From contig NC_133572.1 of the NCBI RefSeq assembly GCF_048773025.1, positions 22,036,501 to 22,100,500 on the forward strand: 64,000 nucleotides of DNA, in the 5' to 3' direction. Source of the DNA: Camelus bactrianus. Taxonomy: Eukaryota; Chordata; Mammalia; Artiodactyla; Camelidae. A program made the translations under genes and the position numbers. Below the pieces are notes generated by a model, which ran no database searches, was not told where the DNA came from, and saw only the letters and a program-made list of their open reading frames with translations. Of this stretch, positions 37,805 to 48,357 are shown piece by piece (within the stretch, counting starts at the first letter, position 1; every line of letters starts with the position of its first letter).

Positions 37805-38053
37805 GTTTCCTAGAGACGGTTTGACTTTCCTGCAGTTTTCACTGTAAAACCGAGTTGCAGCAACTACCTCCCCATATATATGTATCAAGTGAAGTTTGCG
37901 ACTGCAAAGAAACTTTTTTTTCCCAACAAGCTAGGTGAAGGACGGCTTTCACAAACACTTATCTCTCAGAACTGAGCATGTGGAGAGACGTTCATTCAGC
38001 TAGCACAAAGGGAACGGGTTGCAGGAGAAACTTTTACTCTGGTTTCTCAGTCT
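37805..38053 (+). repeat. Single out-of-place monomer matching 21.9 kb
   Basis: This unit has tagagacggtttgac, agttgcagcaa, gactgcaaagaaac plus a T-run, a ttcagctag dyad box and the domain I-style aaagggaacggg tail. No other unit of domain IV has these. Its closest relative in the window is the unit at 21881-22137, about 15,920 bp (64 monomers) to the left. It occupies exactly one monomer length, so phase is kept. Confidence 0.88.
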
Positions 38054-38550
38054 GTTTCCTAGTGCCGTTTTGATGTTCCTGCAGTTTTCACTGTAAAACC
38101 GATTTGGAGCTAGTACCTCCCCATAGATATGCATGGAGTGGAGTTTGCAACTGAAAAGAAACTTTGTGTTCCCAACAAGCTATGTGAAGAATGGCTTTCA
38201 CCCTCACATATATCTCAGAACAGAACATGTAGAGAGACGTTCATTCATCTTGCACAAAATGGACGGGTTGCAGGAGAAAACTTTATTCTGGTTTCTCAGG
38301 CAGTTTCCTAGTGCCGGTTTGAAGTTCCTGCAGTTTTCACTGTAAAAAAGGGTTGGAGTTACTACCTCCCCGTATATATGTATGGATTGGAATCTGCGAA
38401 TGAAAAGAAACTTTGTTTTTTCAACAAGCGAGATGAAGGACGGCTTACACACACTCTTATCTCTCAGAACTGAGTATGTGGAGAGACGTTCGTTCATCTA
38501 GAACAAAATGAACCTGTGGAGGAGAAAACTTTACTCTGGTTTCTCAGAGT

Positions 38551-38799
38551 GTTTCCTAGTGCCGGTTTGAAGTTCCTGCAGTTTTCACTGTAAAACTGGG
38601 TTGGAGCTAGGACTTCCCCATCTATATGTATGGAGTGGATTTTTCGACTGAAAAGAAACTTTGTGTTCCCAACAAGGTAGGTGAAGGACGGCTTTCACAC
38701 TCACTTACCTCTCAGAACAGATCATGTGGGGTGACGTTCGTTCATCTAGCACAAATTGAACGGGAGGCAGGAGAAACTTTTACTCTGATTACTCAGGAT
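38551..38799 (+). repeat. m3/m4 hybrid monomer
   Basis: It starts as m3 (aactgggttggag) and continues as m4 (ctaggacttccccatctatatg). The switch is near 38590-38605, at monomer position about 50. This is one of the few switches outside the 100-129 box. Confidence 0.85.
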
Positions 38800-40292
38800 G
38801 TTTCCTAGTGCCGGTTTGAAGTTCCTGCAGTTTTCACTGTAAAACCGTGTTGGAGCTAGGAACTCCCCATATAAATGTATGGAGTGGAATTTGCGACTGA
38901 AAAGAAACTTTGTGTTCCCAACAAGCTAGTTGAAGGACGGCTTTCACACACACTTATCTCTAAGAACTGAGCATGTGGAGACACGTTCGTTCATCTAGCA
39001 CAAAATGAACGGTTTGCAGGAGAAAATATTACTCTGGTTTCTCAGTCTGTTTCCTAGGGCCGGTTTGAATTTCCTGCAGTTTTCACTGTAATAAAGAGTT
39101 GGAGCTAGTACCTCCCCATAGATATGCATGGAGTGGAGTTTGCAACTGAAAAGAAGCTTTGTGTTCCCAACAAGCTAGGTGAAGGACGGCTTTCACCCAC
39201 ACATATCTCTCAGAACAGAACATGTTGAGAGACGTTCGTTCATCTAGCACAAAAGGAAATGGTTGCAGGAGAAAACTTTACTCTGGTTTCTCAGGCTGTT
39301 TCCTAGTGCCGGTTTGAAGTTCCTGCAGTTTTCACTGTAAAAGCGAGTTGGAGATAGGACATCCCCATATATATATATGGAGTGGAGTTTGCGACTGAAA
39401 ACAAACTTTGTGTTCCCAACAAGTTATGTGAAGGTCGGCTTTCACACAAACTTATCTCCCAGAACTGAGCATGTGGAGAGACGTTCGTTCATCTAGCACA
39501 AAATGAACCTTTGTAGGAGAAATTATTACTCTGGTTTCACAGAGTGTTTCCTAGTGCCGGTTTGAAGTTCCTGCAGTTTTCAGTGAAAAACCGGGTTGGA
39601 GTTATTACCTAACCATAGATATGCATGGCGTAGGGTTTGGAACGCAAAAGAACCTTTGTGTTCCCAACAAGCTAGGTGAAGGACGGCTTTCACGCACACT
39701 TATCTCTCAGAACAGAACCTGTTGAGAGACGTTCGTTCATCTAGAACAAAATGAACGGGTTGCAGGAGAAAACAATTCTCTGTTTTCTCAGGCTGTTTCC
39801 TAGTGCCGGTTTGAAGTTCCTGCATTTTTCACTGTACAACCGAGTTAGAGCTAATACCTCCCCATATATATATATGGAGTGGAGTTTGCGACTGAAAAGA
39901 AACTGTGTGTTCCCAACAAGCTAAGTGAAGGACGGTTTTCACAATCACAGTCCTGTCAGAACTGAGCATGTGGAGAGACTTTCTTTCATCTAGCACAAAA
40001 TGAACGGGTTGCCGGAGAATATTTTACTTTGGTTTCTCAGGCTGTTTCCTAGTGCCGGTTTGAAGTTCCTGCAGTTTTCACTGTAAAACCGATTCGCAGC
40101 TAGTCCCTACCCATATATATGCATGGAGTGTAGTTTGCAACTGAAAAGAAACTATGTTTTCCCTACAAGCTAGTTGAATGACGGCTTTCACCCACACTTA
40201 TCTCTCAGAAAAGAACATGTTGAGAGACGTTCGTTCATCTTGCACAAAATGAACGCGTTGCAGGAGAAAACTTTACTGTGGTTTCTCAGGCT

Positions 40293-40541
40293 GTTTCCTA
40301 GTGCCGGTTTGAAGTTCCTGCAGTTTTTACTGTAAAAAAGATTTGGAGATAGGACCTCCCCATATATATGTATGGAGTGGAGGTTGCGACTGAAAAGAAA
40401 CTTTGTGTTCCCAACAAGCTATGGGAAGGACGGCTTTCACCCTCACATATCTCTCAGAACAGAACATGTTGAGAGACGTTCGTTCATCTAGCACAAAATG
40501 AACGGGTTGCCGGAGAAGATTTTACCCTGGTTTCTCAGGCT
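40293..40541 (+). repeat. m11/m12 hybrid monomer
   Basis: The front is m11 (aaaagatttggagataggacctcc, gaggttgcgactg) and the back is m12 (cccaacaagctatgggaagg, cagaacatgttgag). The m11 marks gttccaagc and gagctgtgg are absent. The switch lies within the gaaaagaaac...caacaagcta box, near 40395-40420. Confidence 0.88.
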
Positions 40542-41037
40542 GTTTCCTAGTGTCGGTTTGAAGTTCCTGCAGTTTTCACTGTAAAAAAAGTTGGAGCTAG
40601 ATGTTCCCCATATATAAGCATGGAGTGGAATTTGCGACTGAAAAGGAACTTTGTGTTCCCAACAAGCTAGTTGAAGGACGGCTTTCAAACACTCTTATAT
40701 CTCAGAACTGAGCATGTGGAGAGACGTTCGTTCATCTAGAACAAAATGAACCTGTGGAGGAGAAAACTTTACTCTGGTTTCTCAGAGTGTTTCCTAGTGC
40801 CGGTTTGAAGTTCCTGCAGTTTTCAATGTAAAACCTGTTTGGAGATCGTACCTAACCATAGATGTGAATGGATTGGAATTTGCAACTGAAAAGAAAATTT
40901 GTGTTCCCAACAGGCTAGGTGAAGGACGGCTTTCACACACACTTATCTCTCAGAACAGAACCTGTTGAGAGACGTTCGTTCATCTAGCACAAAATGAACG
41001 GGTTGCAGGAGAAACCTTTTCTCTGGTTTCTCAGGCT

Positions 41038-44000
41038 GTTTCCTAGTGCCGTTTTGATGTTCCTGCAGTTTTCACTGTAAAACCGAGTTGGAGCTAGTAC
41101 CTCCCCATAGATATGCATGGAGTGGAGTTTGCAACTGAAAAGAAACTTTGTGTTCCCAACAAGCTATGTGAAGAATGGCTTTCACCCTCACATATATCTC
41201 AGAACAGAACATGTAGAGAGACGTTCGTTCATCTTGCACAAAATGGACGGGTTGCAGGAGAAAACTTTATTCTGGTTTCTCAGGCAGTTTCCTAGTGCCG
41301 GTTTGAAGTTCCTGCAGTTTTCACTGTAAAAAAGGGTTGGAGTTACTACCTCCCCATATATATGTATGGATTGGAATCTGCGAATGAAAAGAAACTTTGT
41401 TTTTTCAACAAGCGAGGTGAAGGACGGCTTACACACACTCTTATATCTCAGAACTGAGTATGTGGAGAGACGTTCGTTCATCTAGAACAAAATGAACCTG
41501 TGGAGGAGAAAACTTTACTCTGGTTTCTCAGAGTGTTTCCTAGTGCCGGTTTGAAGTTCCTGCAGTTTTCACTGTAAAACTGGGTTGGAGATACTACCTA
41601 ACCATAGATATGAATGGATTGGTGTTTGCAACTGAAAAGAAAATTTGTGTTCCCAACAAGCTAGGTGAAGGACGGCTTTCACACACACTTATCTCTCAGA
41701 ACAGAACCTGTTGAGGGACGTTCGTTCATCTAGCACAAAATGAACGGGTTGCAGGGGAAACCTTTTCTCTGGTTTCTCAGGCTGTTTCCTAGTGCCGGTT
41801 TAAATTTCCTGCAGTTTTCACTGTAAAACAGAGTTGGAGCTAGGACTTCCCCATCTATATGTATGGAGTGGATTTTTCGACTGAAAAGAAACTTTGTGTT
41901 CCCAACAAGGTAGGTGAAGGACGGCTTTCACACTCACTTACCTCTCAGAACAGATCATTTGGGGTGACGTTCGTTCATCTAGCACAAATTGAACGGGAGG
42001 CAGGAGAAACTTTTACTCTGATTACTCAGGATGTTTCCTAGTGCCGGTTTGAAGTTCCTGCAGTTTTCACTGTAAAACCGTGTTGGAGCTAGGAACTCCC
42101 CATATAAATGTATGGAGTGGAATTTGCGACTGAAAAGAAACTTTGTGTTCCCAACAAGCTAGTTGAAGGACGGCTTTCACACACACTTATCTCTAAGAAC
42201 TGAGCATGTGGAGACACGTTCGTTCATCTAGCACAAAATGAACGGTTTGCAGGAGAAAATATTACTCTGGTTTCTCAGTCTGTTTCCTAGGGCCGGTTTG
42301 AATTTCCTGCAGTTTTCACTGTAATAAAGATTTGGAGCTAGTACCTCCCCATAGATATGCATGGAGTGGAGTTTGCAACTGAAAAGAAGCTTTGTGTTCC
42401 CAACAAGCTAGGTGAAGGACGGCTTTCACCCACACATATCTCTCAGAACAGAACATGTTGAGAGACGTTCGTTCATCTAGCACAAAAGGAAATGGTTGCA
42501 GGAGAAAACTTTACTCTGGTTTCTCAGGCTGTTTCCTAGTGCCGGTTTGAAGTTCCTGCAGTTTTCACTGTAAAAGCGAGTTGGAGATAGGACATCCCCA
42601 TATATATATATGGAGTGGAGTTTGCGACTGAAAACAAACTTTGTGTTCCCAACAAGTTATGTGAAGGTCGGCTTTCACACAAACTTATCTCCCAGAACTG
42701 AGCATGTGGAGAGACGTTCGTTCATCTAGCACAAAATGAACCTTTGTAGGAGAAATTATTACTCTGGTTTCACAGAGTGTTTCCTAGTGCCGGTTTGAAG
42801 TTCCTGCAGTTTTCAGTGAAAAACCGGGTTGGAGTTATTACCTAACCATAGATATGCATGGCGTAGGGTTTGGAACGCAAAAGAACCTTTGTGTTCCCAA
42901 CAAGCTAGGTGAAGGACGGCTTTCACACACACTTATCTCTCAGAACAGAACCTGTTGAGAGACGTTCGTTCATCTAGAACAAAATGAACGGGTTGCAGGA
43001 GAAAACAATTCTCTGTTTTCTCAGGCTGTTTCCTAGTGCCGGTTTGAAGTTCCTGCATTTTTCACTGTACAACCGAGTTAGAGCTAATACCTCCCCATAT
43101 ATATATATGGAGTGGAGTTTGCGACTGAAAAGAAACTGTGTGTTCCCAACAAGCTAAGTGAAGGACGGTTTTCACAATCACAGTCCTGTCAGAACTGAGC
43201 ATGTGGAGAGACTTTCTTTCATCTAGCACAAAATGAACGGGTTGCCGGAGAATATTTTACTTTGGTTTCTCAGGCTGTTTCCTAGTGCCGGTTTGAAGTT
43301 CCTGCAGTTTTCACTGTAAAACCGATTCGCAGCTAGTCCCTACCCATATATATGCATGGAGTGTAGTTTGCAACTGAAAAGAAACTATGTTTTCCCTACA
43401 AGCTAGTTGAATGACGGCTTTCACCCACACTTATCTCTCAGAACATAACATGTTGAGAGACGTTCGTTCATCTTGCACAAAATGAACGCGTTGCAGGAGA
43501 AAACTTTACTGTGGTTTCTCAGGCTGTTTCCTAGTGCCGGTTTGAAGTTCCTGCAGTTTTTACTGTAAAAAAGATTTGGAGATAGGACCTCCCCATATAT
43601 ATGTATGGAGTGGAGGTTGCGACTGAAAAGAAACTTTGTGTTCCAAGCAAGCTAGGTGAAGGACCGCTTTCACACACTCATATCTCTCAGAACTGAGCTG
43701 TGGAGAGACGTTCGTTCATCTAGCACAAAGGGAACGGGTTTCAGGAGAAACTTTTTCCCTAGTTTCTCAGGATGTTTCCTAGGGCCGGTTTGAATTTCCT
43801 GCAGTTTTCACTGTAAAACCGAGTTGGAGCTAGTACCTCCCATAGATATGCATGGAGTGGAATTTGCAACTGAAAAGAAACTTTGTGTTCCCAACAAGTT
43901 ATGGGAAGGACGGCTTTCACCCTCACATATCTCTCAGAACAGAACATGTTGAGAGACGTTCGTTCATCTAGCACAAAATGAACGGGTTGCCGGAGAAGAT

Positions 44001-44515
44001 TTTACTCTGGTTTCTCAGGCTGTTTCCTAGTGTCGGTTTGAAGTTCCTGCAGTTTTCACTGTAAAAAAAGTTGGAGCTAGGTGTTCCCCATATATAAGCA
44101 TGGAGTGGAATTTGACTGAAAAGGAACTTTGTGTTCCCAACAAGCTAGTTGAAGGATGGCTTTCAAACACTCTTATATCTCAGAACTGAGCATGTGGAGA
44201 GACGTTCGTTCATCTAGAACAAAATGAACCTGTGGAGGAGAAAACTTTACTCTGGTTTCTCAGAGTGTTTCCTAGTGCCGGTTTGAAGTTCCTGCAGTTT
44301 TCAATGTAAAACCTGTTTGGAGATCGTACCTAACCATAGATGTGAATGGATTGGAATTTGCAACTGAAAAGAAAATTTGTGTTCCCCACAGGCTAGGTGA
44401 AGGACGGCTTTCTCACACACTTATCTCTCAGAACAGAACCTGTTGAGAGATTTTCGTTCATCTAGCACAAAATGAACGGGTTGCAGGAGAAACATTTTCT
44501 CTGGTTTCTCAGGCT
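41038..44515 (+). repeat. 14-mer HOR copy 4
   Basis: All 14 monomers are present, 3,478 bp. The 3 bp shortfall comes from one base lost in m12 (cctcccatag) and two bases lost in m13 (aatttgactg for aatttgcgactg). The same small deletions recur in copy 5 and at 48.05 and 48.33 kb, so copy 4 and the units to its right share a more recent ancestor than copies 1-3. Confidence 0.92.
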
Positions 44516-47493
44516 GTTTCCTAGTGCCGGTTTGAATTTCCTGCAGTTTTCTATGTAAAACAGAGTTGGAGCTAGGACTTCCACATCTATATGTATGGAG
44601 TGGAGTTTTCGACTGAAAAGAAACTTTGTGTTCCCAACAAGGTAGGTGAAGGACGGCTTTCACACTCACTTACCTCTCAGAACAGAGCATGTGGGGTGAC
44701 GTTCGTTCATCTAGCACAAATTGAACTTGAGGCAGGAGAAACTTTTACTCTGATTACTCATGATGTTTCCTAGTGCCGGTTTGAAGTTCCTGCAGTTTTC
44801 ACTGTAAAACCGAGTTGGAGCTAGGACCTCCCCATATAAATGTATGGAGTGGAATTTGCGACTGAAAATAAACTTTGTGTTCCCAACAAACTACTTGAAG
44901 GACGTCTTTCACACACATTTATCACTAAGAACTGGGCATGTGGAGACACGTTCGTTCATCTAGCACAAAATGAACGGTTTGCAGGAGAAAATATTACTCT
45001 GGTTTCTCAGTCTGTTTCCTAGGGCCGGTTTGAAATTCCTGCAGTTTTCACTGTAATAAAGATTTGGAGCTAGTACCTCCCCATAGATATGCATGGAGTG
45101 GAGTTTGCAACTGAAAAGAAGCTTTGTGTTCCCAACAAGCTAGGTGAAGGACGGCTTTCACCCACACATATCTCTCAGAACAGAACATGTTGAGAGACGT
45201 TCGTTCATCTAGCACAAAAGGAAATGGTTGCAGGAGAAAACTTTACTCTGGTTTCTCAGGCTGTTTCCTAGTGCCGGTTTGAAGTTCCTGCAGTTTTCAC
45301 TGTAAAAGCGAGTTGGAGATAGGACATCCCCATATATATATATGGAGTGGAGTTTGCGACTGAAAACAAACTTTGTGTTCCCAACAAGTTATGTGAAGGT
45401 CGGCTTTCACACAAACTTATCTCCCAGAACTGAGCATGTGGAGAGACGTTCGTTCATCTAGCACAAAATGAACCTTTGTAGGAGAAATTATTACTCTGGT
45501 TTCACAGAGTGTTTCCTAGTGCCGGTTTGAAGTTCCTGCAGTTTTCAGTGAAAAACCGGGTTGGAGTTATTACCTAACCATAGATATGCATGGCGTAGGG
45601 TTTGGAACGCAAAAGAACCTTTGTGTTCCCAACAAGCTAGGTGAAGGACGGCTTTCACACACACTTATCTCTCAGAACAGAACCTGTTGAGAGACGTTCG
45701 TTCATCTAGAACAAAATGAACGGGTTGCAGGAGAAAACAATTCTCTGTTTTCTCAGGCTGTTTCCTAGTGCCGGTTTGAAGTTCCTGCATTTTTCACTGT
45801 ACAACCGAGTTAGAGCTAATACCTCCCCATATATATATATGGAGTGGAGTTTGCGACTGAAAAGAAACTGTGTGTTCCCAACAAGCTAAGTGAAGGACGG
45901 TTTTCACAATCACAGTCCTGTCAGAACTGAGCATGTGGAGAGACTTTCTTTCATCTAGCACAAAATGAACGGGTTGCCGGAGAATATTTTACTTTGGTTT
46001 CTCAGGCTGTTTCCTAGTGCCGGTTTGAAGTTCCTGCAGTTTTCACTGTAAAACCGATTCGCAGCTAGTCCCTACCCTTATATATGCATGGAGTGTAGTT
46101 TGCAACTGAAAAGAAACTATGTTTTCCCTACAAGCTAGTTGAATGACGGCTTTCACCCACACTTATCTCTCAGAACATAACATGTTGAGAGACGTTCGTT
46201 CATCTTGCACAAAATGAACGCGTTGCAGGAGAAAACTTTACTGTGGTTTCTCAGGCTGTTTCCTAGTGCCGGTTTGAAGTTCCTGCAGTTTTTACTGTAA
46301 AAAAGATTTGGAGATAGGACCTCCCCATATATATGTATGGAGTGGAGGTTGCGACTGAAAAGAAACTTTGTGTTCCAAGCAAGCTAGGTGAAGGACCGCT
46401 TTCACACACTCATATCTCTCAGAACTGAGCTGTGGAGAGACGTTCGTTCATCTAGCACAAAGGGAACGGGTTGCAGGAGAAACTTTTTCTCTAGTTTCTC
46501 AGGATGTTTCCTAGGGCCGGTTTGAATTTCCTGCAGTTTTCACTGTAAAACCGAGTTGGAGCTAGTACCTCCCATAGATATGCATGGAGTGGAATTTGCA
46601 ACTGAAAAGAAACTTTGTGTTCCCAACAAGTTATGGGAAGGACGGCTTTCACCCTCACATATCTCTCAGAACAGAACATGTTGAGAGACGTTCGTTCATC
46701 TAGCACAAAATGAACGGGTTGCCGGAGAAGATTTTACTCTGGTTTCTCAGGCTGTTTCCTAGTGTCGGTTTGAAGTTCCTGCAGTTTTCACTGTAAAAAA
46801 AGTTGGAGCTAGGTGTTCCCCATATATAAGCATGGAGTGGAATTTGACTGAAAAGGAACTTTGTGTTCCCAACAAGCTATGGGAAGGACGGCTTTCACCC
46901 TCACATATCTCTCAGAACAGAACATGTTGAGAGACGTTCGTTCATCTAGCACAAAATGAACGGGTTGCCGGAGAAGATTTTACTCTGGTTTCTCAGGCTG
47001 TTTCCTAGTGTCGGTTTGAAGTTCCTGCAGTTTTCACTGTAAAAAAAGTTGGAGCTAGGTGTTCCCCATATATAAGCATGGAGTGGAATTTGACTGAAAA
47101 GGAACTTTGTGTTCCCAACAAGCTAGTTGAAGGATGGCTTTCAAACACTCTTATATCTCAGAACTGAGCATGTGGAGAGACGTTCGTTCATCTAGAACAA
47201 AATGAACCTGTGGAGGAGAAAACTTTACTCTGGTTTCTCAGAGTGTTTCCTAGTGCCGGTTTGAAGTTCCTGCAGTTTTCAATGTAAAACCTGTTTGGAG
47301 ATCGTACCTAACCATAGATGTGAATGGATTGGAATTTGCAACTGAAAAGAAAATTTGTGTTCCCCACAGGCTAGGTGAAGGACGGCTTTCTCACACACTT
47401 ATCTCTCAGAACAGAACCTGTTGAGAGATTTTCGTTCATCTAGCACAAAATGAACGGGTTGCAGGAGAAACATTTTCTCTGGTTTCTCAGGCT
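44516..47493 (+). repeat. 14-mer HOR copy 5, rearranged 12-monomer form
   Basis: This copy is 2,978 bp and lacks m1-m3. It starts with variant m4 (ggacttccacatc, aattgaacttgagg) and variant m5 (cccaacaaactacttg), then m6-m12, m13/m12 hybrid, m13 and m14. It is followed by another variant m4 at 47494, so m4-m14 was becoming the repeating unit. Confidence 0.9.
46754..46999 (+). repeat. m13/m12 hybrid, product of a one-monomer tandem duplication
   Basis: The front is m13 (taggtgttcccc, aatttgactg) and the back is m12 (caagctatgggaagg, accctcacatatctc). Together with the following m13 this inserts one extra monomer of 246 bp. The switch is again in the conserved 100-129 box, near 46850-46880. 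The back carries ctatggg as in HOR copies 1-2, while the local m12 has ttatggg. Confidence 0.87.
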
Positions 47494-47742
47494 GTTTCCT
47501 AGTGCCGGTTTGAATTTCCTGCAGTTTTCTATGTAAAACAGAGTTGGAGCTAGGACTTCCACATCTATATGTATGGAGTGGAGTTTTCGACTGAAAAGAA
47601 ACTTTGTGTTCCCAACAAGGTAGGTGAAGGACGGCTTTCACACTCACTTACCTCTCAGAACAGAGCATGTGGGGTGACGTTCGTTCATCTAGCACAAATT
47701 GAACTTGAGGCAGGAGAAACTTTTACTCTGATTACTCATGAT

Positions 47743-47991
47743 GTTTCCTAGTGCCGGTTTGAAGTTCCTGCAGTTTTCACTGTAAAACCGAGTTGGAGCT
47801 AGGACCTCCCCATATAAATGTATGGAGTGGAATTTGCGACTGAAAATAAACTTTGTGTTCCCAACAAACTACTTGAAGGACGTCTTTCACACACATTTAT
47901 CACTAAGAACTGGGCATGTGGAGACACGTTCGTTCATCTAGCACAAAGGGAACGGGTTGCAGGAGAAACTTTTTCTCTAGTTTCTCAGGAT
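47743..47991 (+). repeat. m5/m11 hybrid monomer
   Basis: The front is variant m5 (cccaacaaactacttg, gagacacg) and the tail is m11 (cacaaagggaacggg, ctctagtttctcagg). The switch lies in the other conserved box, cgttcgttcatctagcacaaa, near 47928-47948. It is followed by m12 and a truncated m13, so this copy jumps from m5 to m11/m12. Confidence 0.85.
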
Positions 47992-48357
47992 GTTTCCTAG
48001 GGCCGGTTTGAATTTCCTGCAGTTTTCACTGTAAAACCGAGTTGGAGCTAGTACCTCCCATAGATATGCATGGAGTGGAATTTGCAACTGAAAAGAAACT
48101 TTGTGTTCCCAACAAGTTATGGGAAGGACGGCTTTCACCCTCACATATCTCTCAGAACAGAACATGTTGAGAGACGTTCGTTCATCTAGCACAAAATGAA
48201 CGGGTTGCCGGAGAAGATTTTACTCTGGTTTCTCAGGCTGTTTCCTAGTGTCGGTTTGAAGTTCCTGCAGTTTCCACTGTAAAAAAAGTTGGAGCTAGGT
48301 GTTCCCCATATATAAGCATGGAGTGGAATTTGACTGAAAAGGAACTTTGTGTTCCCA
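47992..48357 (+). repeat. m12 and front half of m13: right end of the 14-mer array
   Basis: m12 is complete at 47992-48239. m13 starts at 48240 and has its usual front with the aatttgactg deletion. At about 48345-48358 it switches to the caagcaagttgaagtacgg unit of domain V. The array edge thus falls within gttcccaacaagc. Confidence 0.87.

Larger units (their letters stand above)
38054..41037 (+). repeat. 14-mer HOR copy 3, shortened to 12 monomers
   Basis: This copy is 2,984 bp. Order is m1, m2, m3/m4 hybrid, m5-m10, m11/m12 hybrid, m13, m14. Two separate losses of exactly one monomer each explain the length. The remaining units are close to those of copies 1 and 2. Confidence 0.9.
30700..48350 (+). 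repeat. Domain IV: 14-monomer HOR array (3,481 bp unit)
   Basis: Fourteen distinguishable monomers, m1-m14, repeat in fixed order. Marks are: m1 tatgtgaagaatgg; m2 gtttttTcaacaagcgagg; m3 actgggttggagatactacc; m4 class C-like with ggtgacgttcg; m5 ggaactccccatataaatg; m6 aagaagctttg; m7 gataggacatcc; m8 catggcgtagggtttgg; m9 E-like with gctaatacctcc; m10 class D; m11 aaaagatttggagatagg and gagctgtgg; m12 tatgggaagg; m13 taggtgttccccatatataagc; m14 gatcgtacctaaccatagatg. Two full copies are 3,481 bp and one is 3,478 bp; one is cut to 12 monomers and one is rearranged. Both outer limits fall in the gaaaagaaac...caacaagcta box. Confidence 0.92.
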
